From the NCBI RefSeq assembly GCF_000247695.1, contig NW_004624778.1, positions 11,299,301 to 11,363,300 of the forward strand: a stretch of DNA of 64,000 nucleotides. The letters run 5' to 3'. The position numbers and the translations under genes are program-made. Below are positions 1 to 11,280 of this stretch, piece by piece. How positions within the stretch are numbered: the first letter of the stretch is position 1; each line of letters starts with the position of its first letter. The notes under the pieces were generated by a model. The model saw only the letters and a list, made by a program, of their open reading frames with translations. It ran no database searches and was not told the DNA's origin. This stretch comes from Heterocephalus glaber. Its lineage: Eukaryota > Chordata > Mammalia > Rodentia > Bathyergidae.

Positions 1-669
1 CGCAGAAGCATGGCACACAGGGTCACATTTTTGGAATGGCCTAACTGGTGGGGGAGGGGAGAAGTAGTGGCACATAAAGCAGACACTGGACTAAGCCTGA
101 TTAATGGAGCACTCAAATGCCAAGCTAATGCTTAGGAGTCAGTGCTGTAGGCTGAGTGGGGAAGAAAGGCACTGAAAGCTTTGGCTATGGATGACATAAA
201 GCAAATGGTGCTTTGCAGGTATTGACCAAGCAGCAGTTATTCCACATCTTCTTGTTGAAAGAACCATAGAAATCACTATTGTTATTTGTTACAGACACAC
301 TCCTGCACTTTACCCCTCGAGTAACCTCAACTGTTTATTTCTGACTCTGAAGAAGCAAGGCAGGGAGACGTTGGAGGGAGACCCAGAATATACTTCCTAA
401 CCATCTAGGACCCTATTGGAGATGAATCAGAAAAGAAGAGAAAATAGTTCTGCATCACCATGGAAATGGGATTCCAGAAACAAAGATGCAATTTCCACCT
501 CACTGTTATCTAGCACATGGCTCCAGGGGAGCCAGGCAATGGGCTTTGGAGAACACCATCCTTCCGATCATCGCCAGGACAAATCCTGGGCAGCCCAGGG
601 ACTGTCTCATTTGGCTCTGCACAAGTTCAGCACTGGTGTTTAACTTTTTTCCTTTTTTTCTTCCTCCCT
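1..669. other. Unique sequence, no gene seen
   Basis: No recognisable repeat, RNA gene or exon was found. Two short overlapping open frames (75 and 96 codons) lie near 416-776, but they are of chance length and end in AT-rich non-coding sequence. Confidence 0.5.
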
Positions 670-970
670 GTTATTTAAATGGTTTTAAACATGAAACTAG
701 GCCAAGAAAAGGGGGTAGCATTGTTTTAATAATTAGCAATTATGATCGCTGCAATATTAATTGCATATTTCCATAGCAAACACTTCCCCAGAGGGCCAAG
801 GGTGGTTAGAGACTGCCAGAGCCTAAAACTGGAATTCCTGAGAACAGAAAAAGGAGAGAAAAGCAACTTCTTCCATTTAAGCAAATTACCACGGGGACTG
901 CCAGGCCTCTCTAATTAGCCCAGCTCACTGTAGTGAGTGAGCCGGCTGGTGAGTCTCACTCAGTGCCGCC
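670..970. promoter_or_regulatory. Candidate conserved non-coding element with homeodomain-type sites
   Basis: The block is AT-rich and repeat-free. It carries clustered TAAT cores, including TTTTAATAATTAGCAATTAT at about 724-743, then ATTAATTGCATA near 757, and a further CTCTAATTAG near 909. Dense homeodomain-type and octamer-like words in repeat-free DNA are typical of developmental enhancers. Conservation itself cannot be seen here, so the regulatory role is inference. Confidence 0.35.
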
Positions 971-1417
971 AAGCCTGCTCATACAGGCCTTTCTCCTTGA
1001 TTTCTTTCATTTCTGTCATTTGGGCAAAGGAGCATCTTATTTTCAGGGGTAACTGGGTTGGGAGCCTGCTCTCCGTGACTTGAGGTGCCCCTGGCCCCCA
1101 AACTGGGGCCCAGGGTTCATTTGTGCAAATCTTGGCCACAGGAGAAGGGCAAAATGGGCCAGGACCACAGGCAATTCCATATAGTGGCACTCAGGGGAGG
1201 CCAGGGCAGGAGAAGCCAAAGAATCTGCCTTCCCAGCCCTGTGACACAGATTATGGGGTTCAAAGCAGGATTGAGGTATCCAAAAACAGGAGGGAGAGCA
1301 GGGATGGGGGCAAGGGGAAGAAGAGGGTCCAAGAGAAGGTAGCGATGAAAGAGGAAAAAGAAAATTGAGAGAAGGGAAAGCACAAGGGGGCCTGAACTTG
1401 GGACAGAAGAACAGAAA

Positions 1418-1638
1418 TGAGGAAGTATGCTTATAATGTCAGCCGCTTGGGAAACTGAGGCAGGAGGATTACAAGTTTGAAGCCAGCCTGAACAACTTAG
1501 CAAGACCCTGTCTCAAAGGAAAATTTTAAAAGAGATCCAGGGCTAGGGATGCACCTTAGCACTAGAGCACTTGCCTGGCATGCACAAAGCCCTGAATTCC
1601 ATCCCCAGTATCAGAAAAATAAATCAATAAAAAGAGGG
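1418..1638 (+). repeat. B1-dID-type dimeric SINE
   Basis: A degenerate B1 (7SL-derived) monomer contains the words GGGAAACTGAGGCAGGAGGA and CAAGACCCTGTCTCAAA. An ID-like tRNA-derived monomer follows, with CTAGGGATGCACCTTAGCAC and a B-box-like ATTCCATCCCCAG, and an A-rich tail closes the element. The order B1 then ID matches the rodent B1-dID dimer and not the ID-then-B1 order of murine B4. It is old, with many substitutions and no clear target duplication. Confidence 0.75.
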
Positions 1639-1999
1639 CAAGGATTGAAAAGAATAGGCAGAGGAGCAGAGTGAAAGGAGGGCAGTCAAAGAAGTCTTCC
1701 TGGACAGAGTCCTTCAGGATGCTTTCCATTCACCCAAGAAGGACTTTTGGAATACACCCACATTGCTACTGCAGCCTCCAGCTGCAAGGATGACAGGCAA
1801 CCTTGCTTATGCTAGCGTCCACCCATGAGGTTGAAGAAGGAGGACCTGAGCAAGATCCTTTCCCCTGGACACTCCCTAGAAAGGGAGGAGAGAGATGGAA
1901 AGACAGCAAGCTCAGAAACCTTCTGTTTGCAGATCCCAAGCACATCACCTGTGATACTCCGGTGCATCCTCAGATCAACACTGAAGGAAGGCACTGCTA

Positions 2000-2080
2000 G
2001 CTTCATTTCACAGCTGGGAAGACTGAGCAAGCTCACCGAAGATCACTCAGTCAGAAGCAGAGGCCAGGGCTCTTTCTGAC
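2000..2080 (-). repeat. MIR fragment
   Basis: The plus strand reads like the reverse of the MIR core: TTTCACAGCTGGGAAGACTG, then a 'gatcactcagtcagaagcagaggccagggctc' style segment. It is an ancient tRNA-derived mammalian SINE and heavily diverged. Confidence 0.55.
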
Positions 2081-2099
2081 ACATGGATGGCACCATATC

Positions 2100-2714
2100 C
2101 CTAGCATTACCTTTCCTACCTGAGTCTGTGTGGGCAAACATCCTAACAGCAGCAAACCTGCCTGGCTGCCTCCACAGCCCAGCCCTATGATTTAGAGAGA
2201 AGTCTTCCTACTCTGTTGTGCTCAGAATACATGGCCTCCATTTTAAAGGAGCTTTCTAAGAAAAACTCCAAATTCATGAAGAGGGATATTGTGGGGCAAT
2301 AATTCTCATTGTAAAAGGGTTCTCCCTAAGGTGCCTTTAAACAGGGGCACATTGGAGTGTTTGTTACAGATCATCGACTCCTCCATGGAGAAGCTGGGAG
2401 GCTTGACAGAGAAACTCACCAACAAAATGTCTCTAGCTGCTTCTAGTGGAAAAAGAAACAACAAAAAGAAAGCGGATGTGCTTCAAGGGGAGCGAATCCA
2501 ATTGTGCAGTGATCACACTGACAATAATGATGCATGCCCAGAGCACCTGCCCTTCCCCAGCCCTCTCTACACCTGTCCCTCACCAGCCCTTTGGTTAGAC
2601 AGAGGATATTTTTGTCACCTTTACGTAGCAAAGCAAAAACTCTGGCAGCCTTGATCTCATGGGCCACTTCTGGCAATCCCATAGAAGGGGGTAGAAATTA
2701 CCATCCCAGTGGGC
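2100..2714. other. Unique sequence, no gene seen
   Basis: Short open frames on both strands (up to 121 codons at 2289-2654) overlap each other. They show no domain, no credible splice pattern and no coding periodicity that I can see. Nothing else was recognised. Confidence 0.45.
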
Positions 2715-2800
2715 AAGAGAGGAAAACAAGGCCCTGAAGCCTTGGTCCTGGCCTAAGGTCACACCGCTGGTACATATGGACTCTGAAGCTATTTTAATCA
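2715..2800 (-). repeat. MIR fragment
   Basis: AGGAAAACAAGGCCCTGAAG followed by CTAAGGTCACACCGCTGGTA resembles the antisense MIR core (gaggaaactgaggc...aaggtcacacagctagta). It is short and diverged. Confidence 0.5.
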
Positions 2801-3512
2801 CCTCCTGTTGGCCAAGTCAGAGATAGCCACATGCGGGACACCTGACACTGGAAAGTTGAGACCAGAAGCAGTTTATCACTCACCTACACCCAAATCCAGG
2901 AGGAGAAGATGCTGCACACCACACAGGACCACCTGGGATTGTTCTTGGGAGCAGAATGAACCCCAGGGACGCTGGGAAGCAGGCTTCATCATACCAAGAG
3001 GATGAGTGATCACTGATTTCCAGCAGACTATGTGGTTATCTTGTTTGAATAATGCCACAGCTGGCAGCAAGCTGAAACTGCCTATGGGCAGAAGCAGAAC
3101 CTGTGCCCACACACTTTCCTAAGCAGGGTTGTTAGCCAGGTGGCCTTATCCATGGGAGAGCTATGAAGAGGGAACAGGCCACTAGGCCATTCAAGTCCCT
3201 TCTGGTTTCACCAAGTGTCAAGGCAGTACACAACATCAGACTTTAATTTTAGGCTTCATGGTACAGAGACCCCCTGGCTAACGAGACCCAGCATCCAGGA
3301 GTGCCCCAGGGAGCCCATTTTTCAGTGAGATGGCATGGGCTTTCTAGAAACAGTGCTACCCATTGCCCACACCAGGTCAGAAAATGTGTCCTGAAGGAGG
3401 CACACGGCCAGCTCCTCACCACAGGCCTCTTCCCTGCAGGCTGGGCAGGGTGAGCTGCTAGACATCCAGCCTGCAAAATCCACTTCCCTGCCCACCCTCT
3501 GTGAACAAGGCT

Positions 3513-3674
3513 AGGAGGCTTTGCTCACTCTGTGTATGGACAAACATTACCTGGCATATTTCTGATCTTACTTATCCCTGGAAATCTATCTCAAAGCTGC
3601 CTTTGGAAACTCCTAAGTAGGATGTAATACGTGGATTTCAGCCTCTGCTTGATAGTTTGCAATGTAGTTATTCC
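3513..3674 (+). repeat. Copy A of an unidentified ~160-bp duplicated unit
   Basis: This segment aligns along its whole length with 8005-8164. Shared blocks are GGCTTTGCTCACT at the left, the near-identical core CCTTTGGAAACTCCTAAGTA in the middle, and GTGGATTT...CTGCT...AGTAGTT at the right, with small indels. The surrounding DNA is not similar. The unit does not match any SINE, LINE or LTR I recognise. It may be a diverged local duplication or two copies of an unfamiliar repeat. Confidence 0.7.
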
Positions 3675-3679
3675 CGTAG

Positions 3680-5480
3680 CCTTAGCATGCAGGAAGAAAC
3701 AACAGAAGCAGAAACGTGTTTAACAGTAGCTTGTGGGGGGGACAGACAGGGAAGGAGGGGAGAGAGGGAGGCATGGGGTGGAGGAGGCAACCTGCAGCCC
3801 CGGCCTGTCTCCTCTGAGAGCCTGAGGAGTGATTTCTATCCACTCCTCCCCAGGAGAAGTTTGCTTCCCAGCACCCATCAACTTCATTTAACCTGGCTGT
3901 GGAAGAGGCAGAAAAGACAGGATGCTGGGCTTTGTTGGGGGAGGAAATGAAGAGAAGGACAGAGGTGACCTCCATGAGACAATATGGGAAAAGTTGTTCT
4001 CGATAGAAGCTTTAAAGGGTATTTCAATGTTTAAAAATCAAGAGCATTAACAACTCCACAATGATCATCACTGCAAAAGGTAAAGTTAAACAGGACAAAA
4101 ATTAAATGAGAAACTAGAGAAATGAAAAGACTTTGTAATGATTATGGAGTGAGTGAGACTGTTTGGTACTTTTCCTTTTGCAAATCCTTTCTTATAATAA
4201 GAGCATTTGGATAAGTATAATGTGTTGTGCCATTATTAAATGTTTTGGGGTAACCAGTGAGACTCCAGAAGGAAAAAAGGAGGTGGCACCACCCTCTGGG
4301 AACTGACCATCTAGTTCAAGGTACAATCAGAAGCATTTGGCAGGGACTCGAAGCCACCACTCAAATCCTCTGAGCTGGAAGGGCTCAGGCGCGCTGCTAA
4401 CCAGGCTTGCATGGAGCAGGGGCCTGGAAACAGGTACCACCTGGAGGCAGAAGTGCTGGGCCCCTTGGAGTTAGCATGCAATAGCCCACAGGTTCTCCTG
4501 CTCTTCTTATAACCCAGCCAGCTCTTCTGAGGTGTGGAAAGCCACACCCCACTCAAATCACCGAAGAGCCAGAGCATGGATCACCAAAAACTTGCAAGGG
4601 GACAGGTGAAGGTGAGAAGGCACAACCAGCCTCAACCAAAGACTTCCCAAAGGCTGGGTCCCTCCAGAGGAGGCGGGGTGGCCCCAGTGACCTCAGGTTC
4701 CCCCTCCCCGTCAGTACACTTCTCCAAAACAGACCCATACCTTGTCCCCCTAAATTGAGATTTCCAGAGAGTGTGGCACTGAGCCTTGGAGAGAGATTGT
4801 GGCTAGAAAAAGCCCCCAAGTCTTCTTCATCCTTGTCCTCATGCTTCACATGAATCATTGAACTTAACTGGGAAGACACAAGGCAGCCAGAGAATGGACT
4901 GGGATCTGGAGTGCTTTGTAGTTGAGTGACTTAGCACAGATGTGGGGACAGGTTGCACTGGGCCTACAGCACTAGCCCTGAGGGTTTATCCAGCTTCTCA
5001 AAACCCACAATACCGGCTCTATTCAGGATTCCCATGGGGCAGTATTCCCATTCCCCAGCCCCCACCACTTCCCACCCCCTGACTGTTACATAGCAGCACA
5101 CAGCATGGTTTCCTACTACATCTGGCTACAATATTATCTCCAGGGAAAGGGTAAGTTACAATGAAGACAGGTATCTGGGCATGCAAGGGCCACAGAATTC
5201 AACCAAGGTCAAGTTTACGCCTAAGGGGAAAAGTACATTTGCATAGCGAAGGTCAGAGTTTAAGGAAGGTTGGGTTGGGCTAGGATCTGAGAGGTTGAGA
5301 ACTGATGCCAGGCAGGAAACAGCAGTGGCACTTGACAGGACATGTACTCAATATTTACCTGAAGAATAGAAACATGTTGCAGGCACTGGGCAAGGACAAG
5401 CACAGGCCTGAAAGGAAAAATAGTTGAAGGCTGAGGGCTTCTCATTTTCATTTTTACCAAATGCCAGTCCCACTGTTAAG
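3680..5480. other. Unique sequence, no gene or repeat recognised
   Basis: A purine-rich stretch (about 3737-3790) and ordinary mixed-composition sequence are present. Overlapping short frames on opposite strands (up to 108 codons, 4553-4879 minus) are chance-length. I see no transposon signature over the 1.8 kb. Confidence 0.4.
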
Positions 5481-5491
5481 ATGGTAGCCAT

Positions 5492-5606
5492 AGGGCCAGG
5501 GAACTAGCTCAGTGGTGCCGCTGCCTGCCTTGCAAGCGTAAGGAATCAAGTTCAATCCCCCACCCCACCCCGTACCAAATTAAAAAAAAAAAAAAATGGC
5601 AGCCAT
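5492..5606 (+). repeat. ID-like tRNA-derived SINE with target duplication
   Basis: It begins GGGCCAGGGAACTAGCTCAG, with A box TAGCTCAGTGG and B-box-like AAGTTCAATCCCC, and ends in a run of A. ATGGTAGCCAT (5481-5491) on the left and ATGGCAGCCAT (5596-5606) on the right form an 11-bp target-site duplication with one difference. The body contains a local C-rich expansion (CCCCCACCCCACCCCG). Confidence 0.85.
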
Positions 5607-5794
5607 TATGTGCCATGGGGAAAGGAATGTTGGCAATGGGGAACAGCCTTCCAATATTTGGATAGTGAGAGAAAGTAAAAATTATTTAAGTATGTAATTT
5701 ATTATATAAGTAAATAGGCAAAATATCAAGTAAATTTTAAAAGACTTCAATGTTGAAGCTGGGAAGAAATATTTAAGATTACTCTGGTTGAATC

Positions 5795-5905
5795 TCCAAG
5801 TCTATAGATAAGGACACTAAACCCCATGTAGCTGTAGGATTTCCAAGGCTAGTAGTAGATCAAGGAGTCAAACCAAGGCCAGGGTCTGTCCACTCCTCGT
5901 TACCT
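5795..5905 (-). repeat. MIR fragment
   Basis: TCTATAGATAAGGACACTAA, followed by a diverged 'aagtagatcaaggagtcaaaccaaggccagggtctgtc' type tail, matches the antisense MIR layout. It is old and degraded. Confidence 0.5.
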
Positions 5906-5939
5906 GTGGTTTGGCCCAAGGTCCAATGGCAAGATATTG

Positions 5940-6055
5940 TTTGTCCTTTGTTTCCTCCACAGGAATTTACACCCTATAAGAGCAGACACTGGGTCAACTT
6001 TGTCACTCTCAGACCTAGAACACTGCCTGGCACCTAGTAAAGTGCTTATCTAATG
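5940..6055 (+). repeat. L2 LINE 3' end
   Basis: The order of words is that of an L2 3' end: TATAAGAGCAGACACTGGGT, then ACCTAGAACACTGCCTGGCA, CCTAGTAAAGTGCTTATCTA, then GAATGAATG-like tail repeats. The tail runs directly into the GGAAT-like simple repeat that follows. Confidence 0.75.
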
Positions 6056-6214
6056 GGATGGAATCAAATGAGTGAATGGAAGAGAATGAGTGGAATGGAT
6101 GGAATAGCATGAACAGAAAGAAATGGAATGGGGCAGAATGGAGTGAAATAGATTGAGTAGAATGGGATAAAATGGGTGGGATGAGATGGGATGGAGTAGA
6201 GTAGAATGGAACTA
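6052..6214 (+). repeat. Degenerate GGAAT/GAATG-type simple repeat
   Basis: About 160 bp of irregular units such as AATGGA, GGAATGGATGGAATAG, GGGATAAAATGGGTGGGATG and GATGGGATGGAGTAGAGTAG. The unit length drifts between 5 and 10 bases. It starts exactly where the L2 tail (GAATGAATG) would be and so probably grew from it. Confidence 0.8.
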
Positions 6215-6489
6215 GTAGATCTGGGACTAGGATTCTGGTGTCCTAATTTCCATTAATGCTAAGGCCAAAAGAGAACCCCAGACTTCCCATTACGTAATGC
6301 ATCAGCTCTCCCTTCACTTTCCACACCCAGCTGACATCTCCCTATAGTCCTTAAAGGGACCCTAGCCTCTAACACAGGCTGGGGTGCTTGGGGACAGGGT
6401 CTAACTCCTTGCTGTGGGGATGGACAATAGAGAACTCAAGCCCATGTTCTTGATGGGAGCAGCTTTGGAAAGGGATGAGCGTTTGGTGA

Positions 6490-6906
6490 GTTGGTTAAGT
6501 TTATAGGTCAACTTGACTGAGAAACAAAATGCTCAGCTATTTGGATAAATATTATTTGGAGATGTGTCTATGAGGGAAGGTGTTTATAAATGAAGTTATC
6601 ATTTTAATCAGGAGACAAGTAAAGCAGATTGTCCCCCACCCCAATGTGAGTGGATATGCAGCCTTCTGGGACTTGGGTCTTCAAACTCGACTCAAACTTG
6701 CACCATTGATTCTCCAGTTCTCAGTGTTTTGTACTCGGACTGGGACTATATTGCCAGCTTTTCTGGGTCTCCATCTTACAGATAGCAGCACATGGGATTT
6801 CTCAGCCTCCATAATTATGGGAGCCAATTCCTCATATTACACACATACACACATACACACCACGCGCTGTTGATTCTGTTTCCCTGGAGAACCCTGCCTC
6901 ATGCAA
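6490..6906 (+). mobile_element. Solo LTR of ERVL type (MLT2-like)
   Basis: The left end reads TTATAGGTCAACTTGACTGA. The middle carries AAGTAAAGCAGATTGTCCCC and AATGTGAGTGGATATGCAGC. The right part has the 'gagccaattcctcatat' segment, a short CA-rich stretch, then TTGATTCTGTTTCCCTGGAG and AACCCTGCCTCATGCA. That order is the MLT2 LTR layout. No internal retroviral sequence flanks it, so it is a solo LTR. It is old and carries no open frame of interest. Confidence 0.75.
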
Positions 6907-7409
6907 TTGGCCGGCCACATGGGGAGAGTCAGACCCTAATCCAGACTCTTCTACCAGAGTAGTAAAATAGACAGAGGAAGACAGAGGAACAGCTCCCAAC
7001 TTTCATATGGGGCCCAGCCATGCAATAGGTAGAGGCAGAGCTGTGAAGGTCCTGGGCAGGTTTGAGCACCTCCCCTATTCACTAACTTGTCTTCTTCAAG
7101 ATGATTCATCAATCCCACAACATTTACTAGAAATTGGATCATTGTCTAAGGGCTCAAACATGAAGGGGTTTGAGTGAGGAGTAGAGACAGTGTATTGTAT
7201 AACTCCTCCTAATTCCATTGCATGGATGCATACAGCCACCTGCAATTTCAAAGCACTCACACATCAGACCACTCCTTTCTCATAAACATTGGGAAGATAG
7301 ATTCTCTGTCCACTTTCTTTCCTTCCCTGTTCTGATCCCAAACCCACAATCACCATTCACAAGATATTAACTCTTTATGAGCTTAAACTGGCTACCTCTT
7401 CCAGACCCA

Positions 7410-7900
7410 AGCTCATCATGTGCTCGTACTCACTCTTAACACTCTGAGCTCCTCTTCTAGTCTCCCTGTGGCTGCTGTCTTATGGAAGTTTCTGGGACTG
7501 CCTGCCTGGTTTGTGAGTCCATACCCTGACCTCAGGAATCTGGGTTGTTGTTATTGTTGTTGTTATGAGTCTTGCCTTACAATGGCCCCTACTATCTGTT
7601 CTGTTCATCTCCCCCTGATATCCAATTCAGCCATCACCCACTACCATCCCTGGCACTGAGTCCAATCACTACCTCCTCACCCCTATAAAACCCTGTGATT
7701 TGTCACTGCTGCATGTTTGCTGACCCCATCCCAGGCTTCAGAACACCCTGGCTCAAGGTCCTTGTCCCTCTGGCTTTCTGCCTTGCTCCCAACCTGCCAC
7801 CCTATCCAGTCTGCACACTCCACATTGTGCTCCATCCAATATGGCACCCTTCTGCCACCCAACTCCTCACCCAGCCTGTGACCCAGCGTCAAGCTTACCA
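7410..7900 (+). repeat. Possible L2 LINE body fragment
   Basis: This is a C/T-rich stretch of the kind left by L2 open-reading-frame sequence on its sense strand: 'ccctggcactgagtccaatcactacctcctcacccc...ccttgctcccaacctgcc'. The similarity is compositional and piecemeal, so the assignment is weak. A short GTT repeat sits at about 7547-7566. Confidence 0.3.
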
Positions 7901-8004
7901 CTCACCCCTGCCAGGGAGAGAGGAAAGGAGCCTGCAGAACAATAGGTTATTAACTATGAATTCCATTTCTCCTCCCATCTCTGGCTATTTAAACAGTTAG
8001 AAGA

Positions 8005-8164
8005 CAGGCTTTGCTCACTATATGTGTGCACACATATTAGCTACATGATCGCCTATCCTACTTATCCTTGGGAATTTGTTTCAAAGCCGCCTTTGGAAAC
8101 TCCTAAGTAGAATGTAATTCGGTGGATTTTATGTTCTGCTCACTGTCTAGCAAAGTAGTTTACT
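8005..8164 (+). repeat. Copy B of the unidentified ~160-bp duplicated unit
   Basis: Partner of 3513-3674. The strongest block is GCCTTTGGAAACTCCTAAGTAG-like sequence at about 8090-8118, with GGCTTTGCTCACTATATGTG at the left. The copies lie 4.5 kb apart in the same orientation. Divergence is uneven: the core is nearly identical while the flanks differ by indels. Confidence 0.7.
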
Positions 8165-8329
8165 CCACAAACCCCTGGCATATCAGAGAAAAAGAAGATG
8201 CCTGAAAAGTGGGGCTGAGATTTGCCTAGACACCCCCATGTCATCCCAGCCTAGGCTTGCGGAAGGGACCTTTTGGCTAGACAGAGTCTGTGCAAAGTTT
8301 CTTAATGTCTAACTTTTATATCCTCAACT

Positions 8330-8580
8330 CCAATAACTTAGGTTGTTAGTACGAAAGAAGCCGTCTGTGAATGGCATTTAAAAGCAAATTGGATTTTCTT
8401 CCCCCAGCTGATACGGCCTCGGTTCTGCTGGCCAGAAGATGTAGTTTACTTCTCATCTGAAGCAGCCATTTGTCATGTGTCACAGGATCTGAAATAAAAT
8501 TCCTTTGTGTACAACTGTCTAATAAAGAGGTCTTAATGTCAATAATTTACCTCTAAATGCCATTAAACATTGTTTCTCTG
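8330..8580. promoter_or_regulatory. Candidate conserved non-coding element
   Basis: A repeat-free 250-bp block just downstream of duplicated unit B. It contains AAGCAGCCATTTGTCATGTG, two polyadenylation-like AATAAA words, and AT-rich words such as GTCAATAATTTACC and GCCATTAAACATTG. It has no coding pattern. A regulatory role is inferred only from composition and lack of repeats. Confidence 0.3.
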
Positions 8581-9229
8581 CTACCTTCAATCTATGGTAT
8601 TGAAGCTGAAAGGTATACGAGGATTTTCTGAAGATCCTAAATATGTGTTCTGGAATAACATTTACATCCAACACCTGCCTTCTTTAGATTCCGGGCCAAG
8701 GACTCTGTTCGCGGGTGTTAATGTGTATCAGCAAAGCCGTCTGCTTGGCAGGGAGGAAGCTTAAATCCTTGGAACCCAGGAAGGGGGAGGGTTTGCAGAA
8801 GAAGAAGAAGAAGAGAATAGGAAAGGGAGGGCTTGAAAATTCAATGTCCAACAAATTCCTATATATTGAGGGATGTCGTGCCAGCTATCTGCGCAGCAGT
8901 GGGGCCCCAGGCAGAAACCCAAAGGCTCCCTTAACTTCAGGACCTTCCTGGAATGAGGTATGGTGCACATTAACAAATTAGCTAGCAATCACAGACAGAC
9001 ATATCCAATTTTATAAACAAGGTATATGTGCCTCCCACCCCTGGCCCCAACAGGCTCTCCTTGACCTTCAGCTACATCTCTTTAGACAGATCTGCATCAC
9101 TGTGATTTATGTGAGTCCCCATCACACAGGCAGATAGATTCAATAGCTGCTGAGGGCCTGCTCTCTGGTTCACAGATGGCTATTTTCTCCAATGTCCTGA
9201 TATGGCAGAAGGGGTGAGGGAGCACTCTG

Positions 9230-9385
9230 GGGTCTCTCTTATAAGTGCACTAATCCCATTTGTGTGGGCTCCATGCTCATAACCCAACCAGCTCCCAAAG
9301 ACCCCTCCTCATGGCACCATCACCTTGGAGGTTGGGATTTAGTGTTTGAATTTGAGGGTCACAAATATTCAGGCAATAGGATCCA
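9230..9385 (-). mobile_element. MaLR LTR fragment (MST-like)
   Basis: In plus-strand order it carries TCTTATAAGTGCACTAATCC, CATGCTCATAACCCAACCAG, CTCCCAAAGACCCCTCCTCA and 'ggttgggatttagtgtttgaatttgagggtcacaaatattcagg'. This is the reverse of the first half of an MST/THE1-type ERVL-MaLR LTR. The rest of the LTR is not recognisable. Confidence 0.7.
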
Positions 9386-9659
9386 CCAAATGGACATTCA
9401 GGATGTGAGACTCTCAGGAAGTGACACAGAATGGCAGATGAGGCCACACCTAAGAGGGAGTTGAATTGACTTATGATATTTCCAGAATAAATGAAACCAC
9501 TGGGGAAGACCTCTAAAAAAAGAATAAATGCTTTGAAATAGAAACAAAACACAATTGTATGTGCATAAATCTAAAGATACATAAGGTGGAAACGGTTAGA
9601 TGGACCATCCAATTCCATGAGTTATGGCCCCTTTATAGTGTCCTTGTATCCATGAAAAG

Positions 9660-11100
9660 CTGAGGATGAAAGTGGAAATTTTTAATCTGAAAATTTTTTT
9701 GAAAATCATAATTTACTTTTCCTACTTTCCTGTTATAATTAGGTGCATTTTTAGTTCCTTCTATTATTTGTGTTAATATTTTATGTTTTTCATCAATTCT
9801 GACAAAAAATGTCTATTTTAGTAGCCTTCAAGAGAGAAAGACTTGGTTTTATGAATTAACTCCACTTTCCATTTTCTATTCAATTCATTTGAGATTTTAT
9901 CTTTATTAATTCCTTCTGTTTATTGTTGATAGCTTTGTAATGTTTTTCTTTCTCTAATTTCTAAAGATGAAATCTTAGCTTATTTATTTGCAGATGTAAG
10001 GTTTCCTAATTAATGGATCTAGGACACTATATTATCTTCTGAATACCCACACTTCACATGTATTGGTATATTGTGCTCTTGTGTCTATTTTAATGACATG
10101 CAATTTTCATTTTGACTGACCCTTTATCCAATAACTATTGAGATGAATATGGTACTTAAATTACAGGTGCACATTTTTTGCTATACTTTGTTGATGGTTC
10201 TTCACTTTATTGTATTATGGCTGATGAATATGGCATTTAGGCTTGAATGTAATCTTTTATTATGTTGATATTTTATTTGTGACCTAATACATGGGCAATT
10301 ATTTGAATGTTCCATGTGTATTTGAAAGGGATTTATGTTCTCTATTTGTTCAGGACATAACAAACATTTTATATATCATCAACCTTATTAATCATGTTAT
10401 TTGTATCTTCCATAGCCTTACTTGGCTGTCTTGTTGATCATTTAAGAAATGAGTCCCTATAATACTATATTCATCTGTATCTCCCAGGAATACTATCAAT
10501 TTTTGTTTTTATATTTTCTGGTTTTTTGTATGCATAATGGTCCATGAATGTTACATATCATCTTAACAGGAGTTTATTTGCTATTAATAATAGTATCCCT
10601 ATTTTTATTTTATTAGCCTTCTCTGTTGTATGTCTCTACAGTTTTTTCTTTTTTAAATTTTTGCATTTTCTGTATATGTGCATCTTGCTAGAAAACTATA
10701 TGAATCTGGATTTTTTTAATCCACTTCTAAAGAAAGGTGTTGTGACAACTGATATGTTTAGAGTTATTTTAACAATGATATGTGTGTGTGTGTTTGTGAG
10801 TGTGTATGACAGTCTCTCTATGTATTCTATTTAACATGTTTTTTTACTTTTTTTTTAACTCATTTTTATGCCTTTTGGTAATTTGCATTGTCTTCATTTG
10901 ATTCCACTTTTCCTAATTTTCCATTTTTCTAGTATTTACCCTTCAAAATTTGTCAATAATCCCTTGCCTTTCTTTAACAATATCTACAAATGATCAGCAT
11001 CCCTAGATCAAACTAAGAATCAATTAACTGCCTATCACTCCCTCTGTCCCTTGACATTGCAACCTGCAACCATGATCTCCATTCATAGCACTCGAAATTT
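9660..11100 (-). mobile_element. Old L1 LINE, antisense ORF2 region
   Basis: The plus strand shows the reverse complement of L1 ORF2 in the correct order: TAATTCCTTCTGTTTATTG, TGACCCTTTATCCAATAACT, TTATTTGTGACCTAATACAT, then GAATGTTCCATGTG, and finally TGCATCTTGCTAGAAAACTA with its TTAATCCACTTC neighbour. Frames are broken throughout, so the element is dead. No 5' or 3' untranslated end was identified. Confidence 0.85.
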
Positions 11101-11198
11101 TGTTCTGTATTGTTTTGATTTTTTAAATATTTCTACAATAAGCAACAAGTTTTTCTAGTTTCTTTTTTATCTACTATGTCTTTCTCCTATATTCTTCA

Positions 11199-11280
11199 TT
11201 TTTTTTTGTACTGGGGATCAAACTTGGGACCTTGCACTTGCAAGGCAGGAGGCCGAACCACTGAGCTAAATCCCAGGCCC
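11199..11280 (-). repeat. ID-like tRNA-derived SINE
   Basis: On the plus strand a T run is followed by GTACTGGGGATCAAACTTGG, GACCTTGCACTTGCAAGGCA and CCACTGAGCTAAATCCCAGG. Read on the minus strand this is the same ID-like family as the element at 26,626. It lies just past the antisense L1. Confidence 0.9.

Noticed and set aside
6490..6906. Possible endogenous retrovirus with coding capacity
   Set aside because: Only a solo LTR is present. No internal gag, pol or env-like sequence occurs next to this or any other LTR in the window.
8801..8815. GAA trinucleotide tract
   Set aside because: Only five units, too short to be noteworthy.
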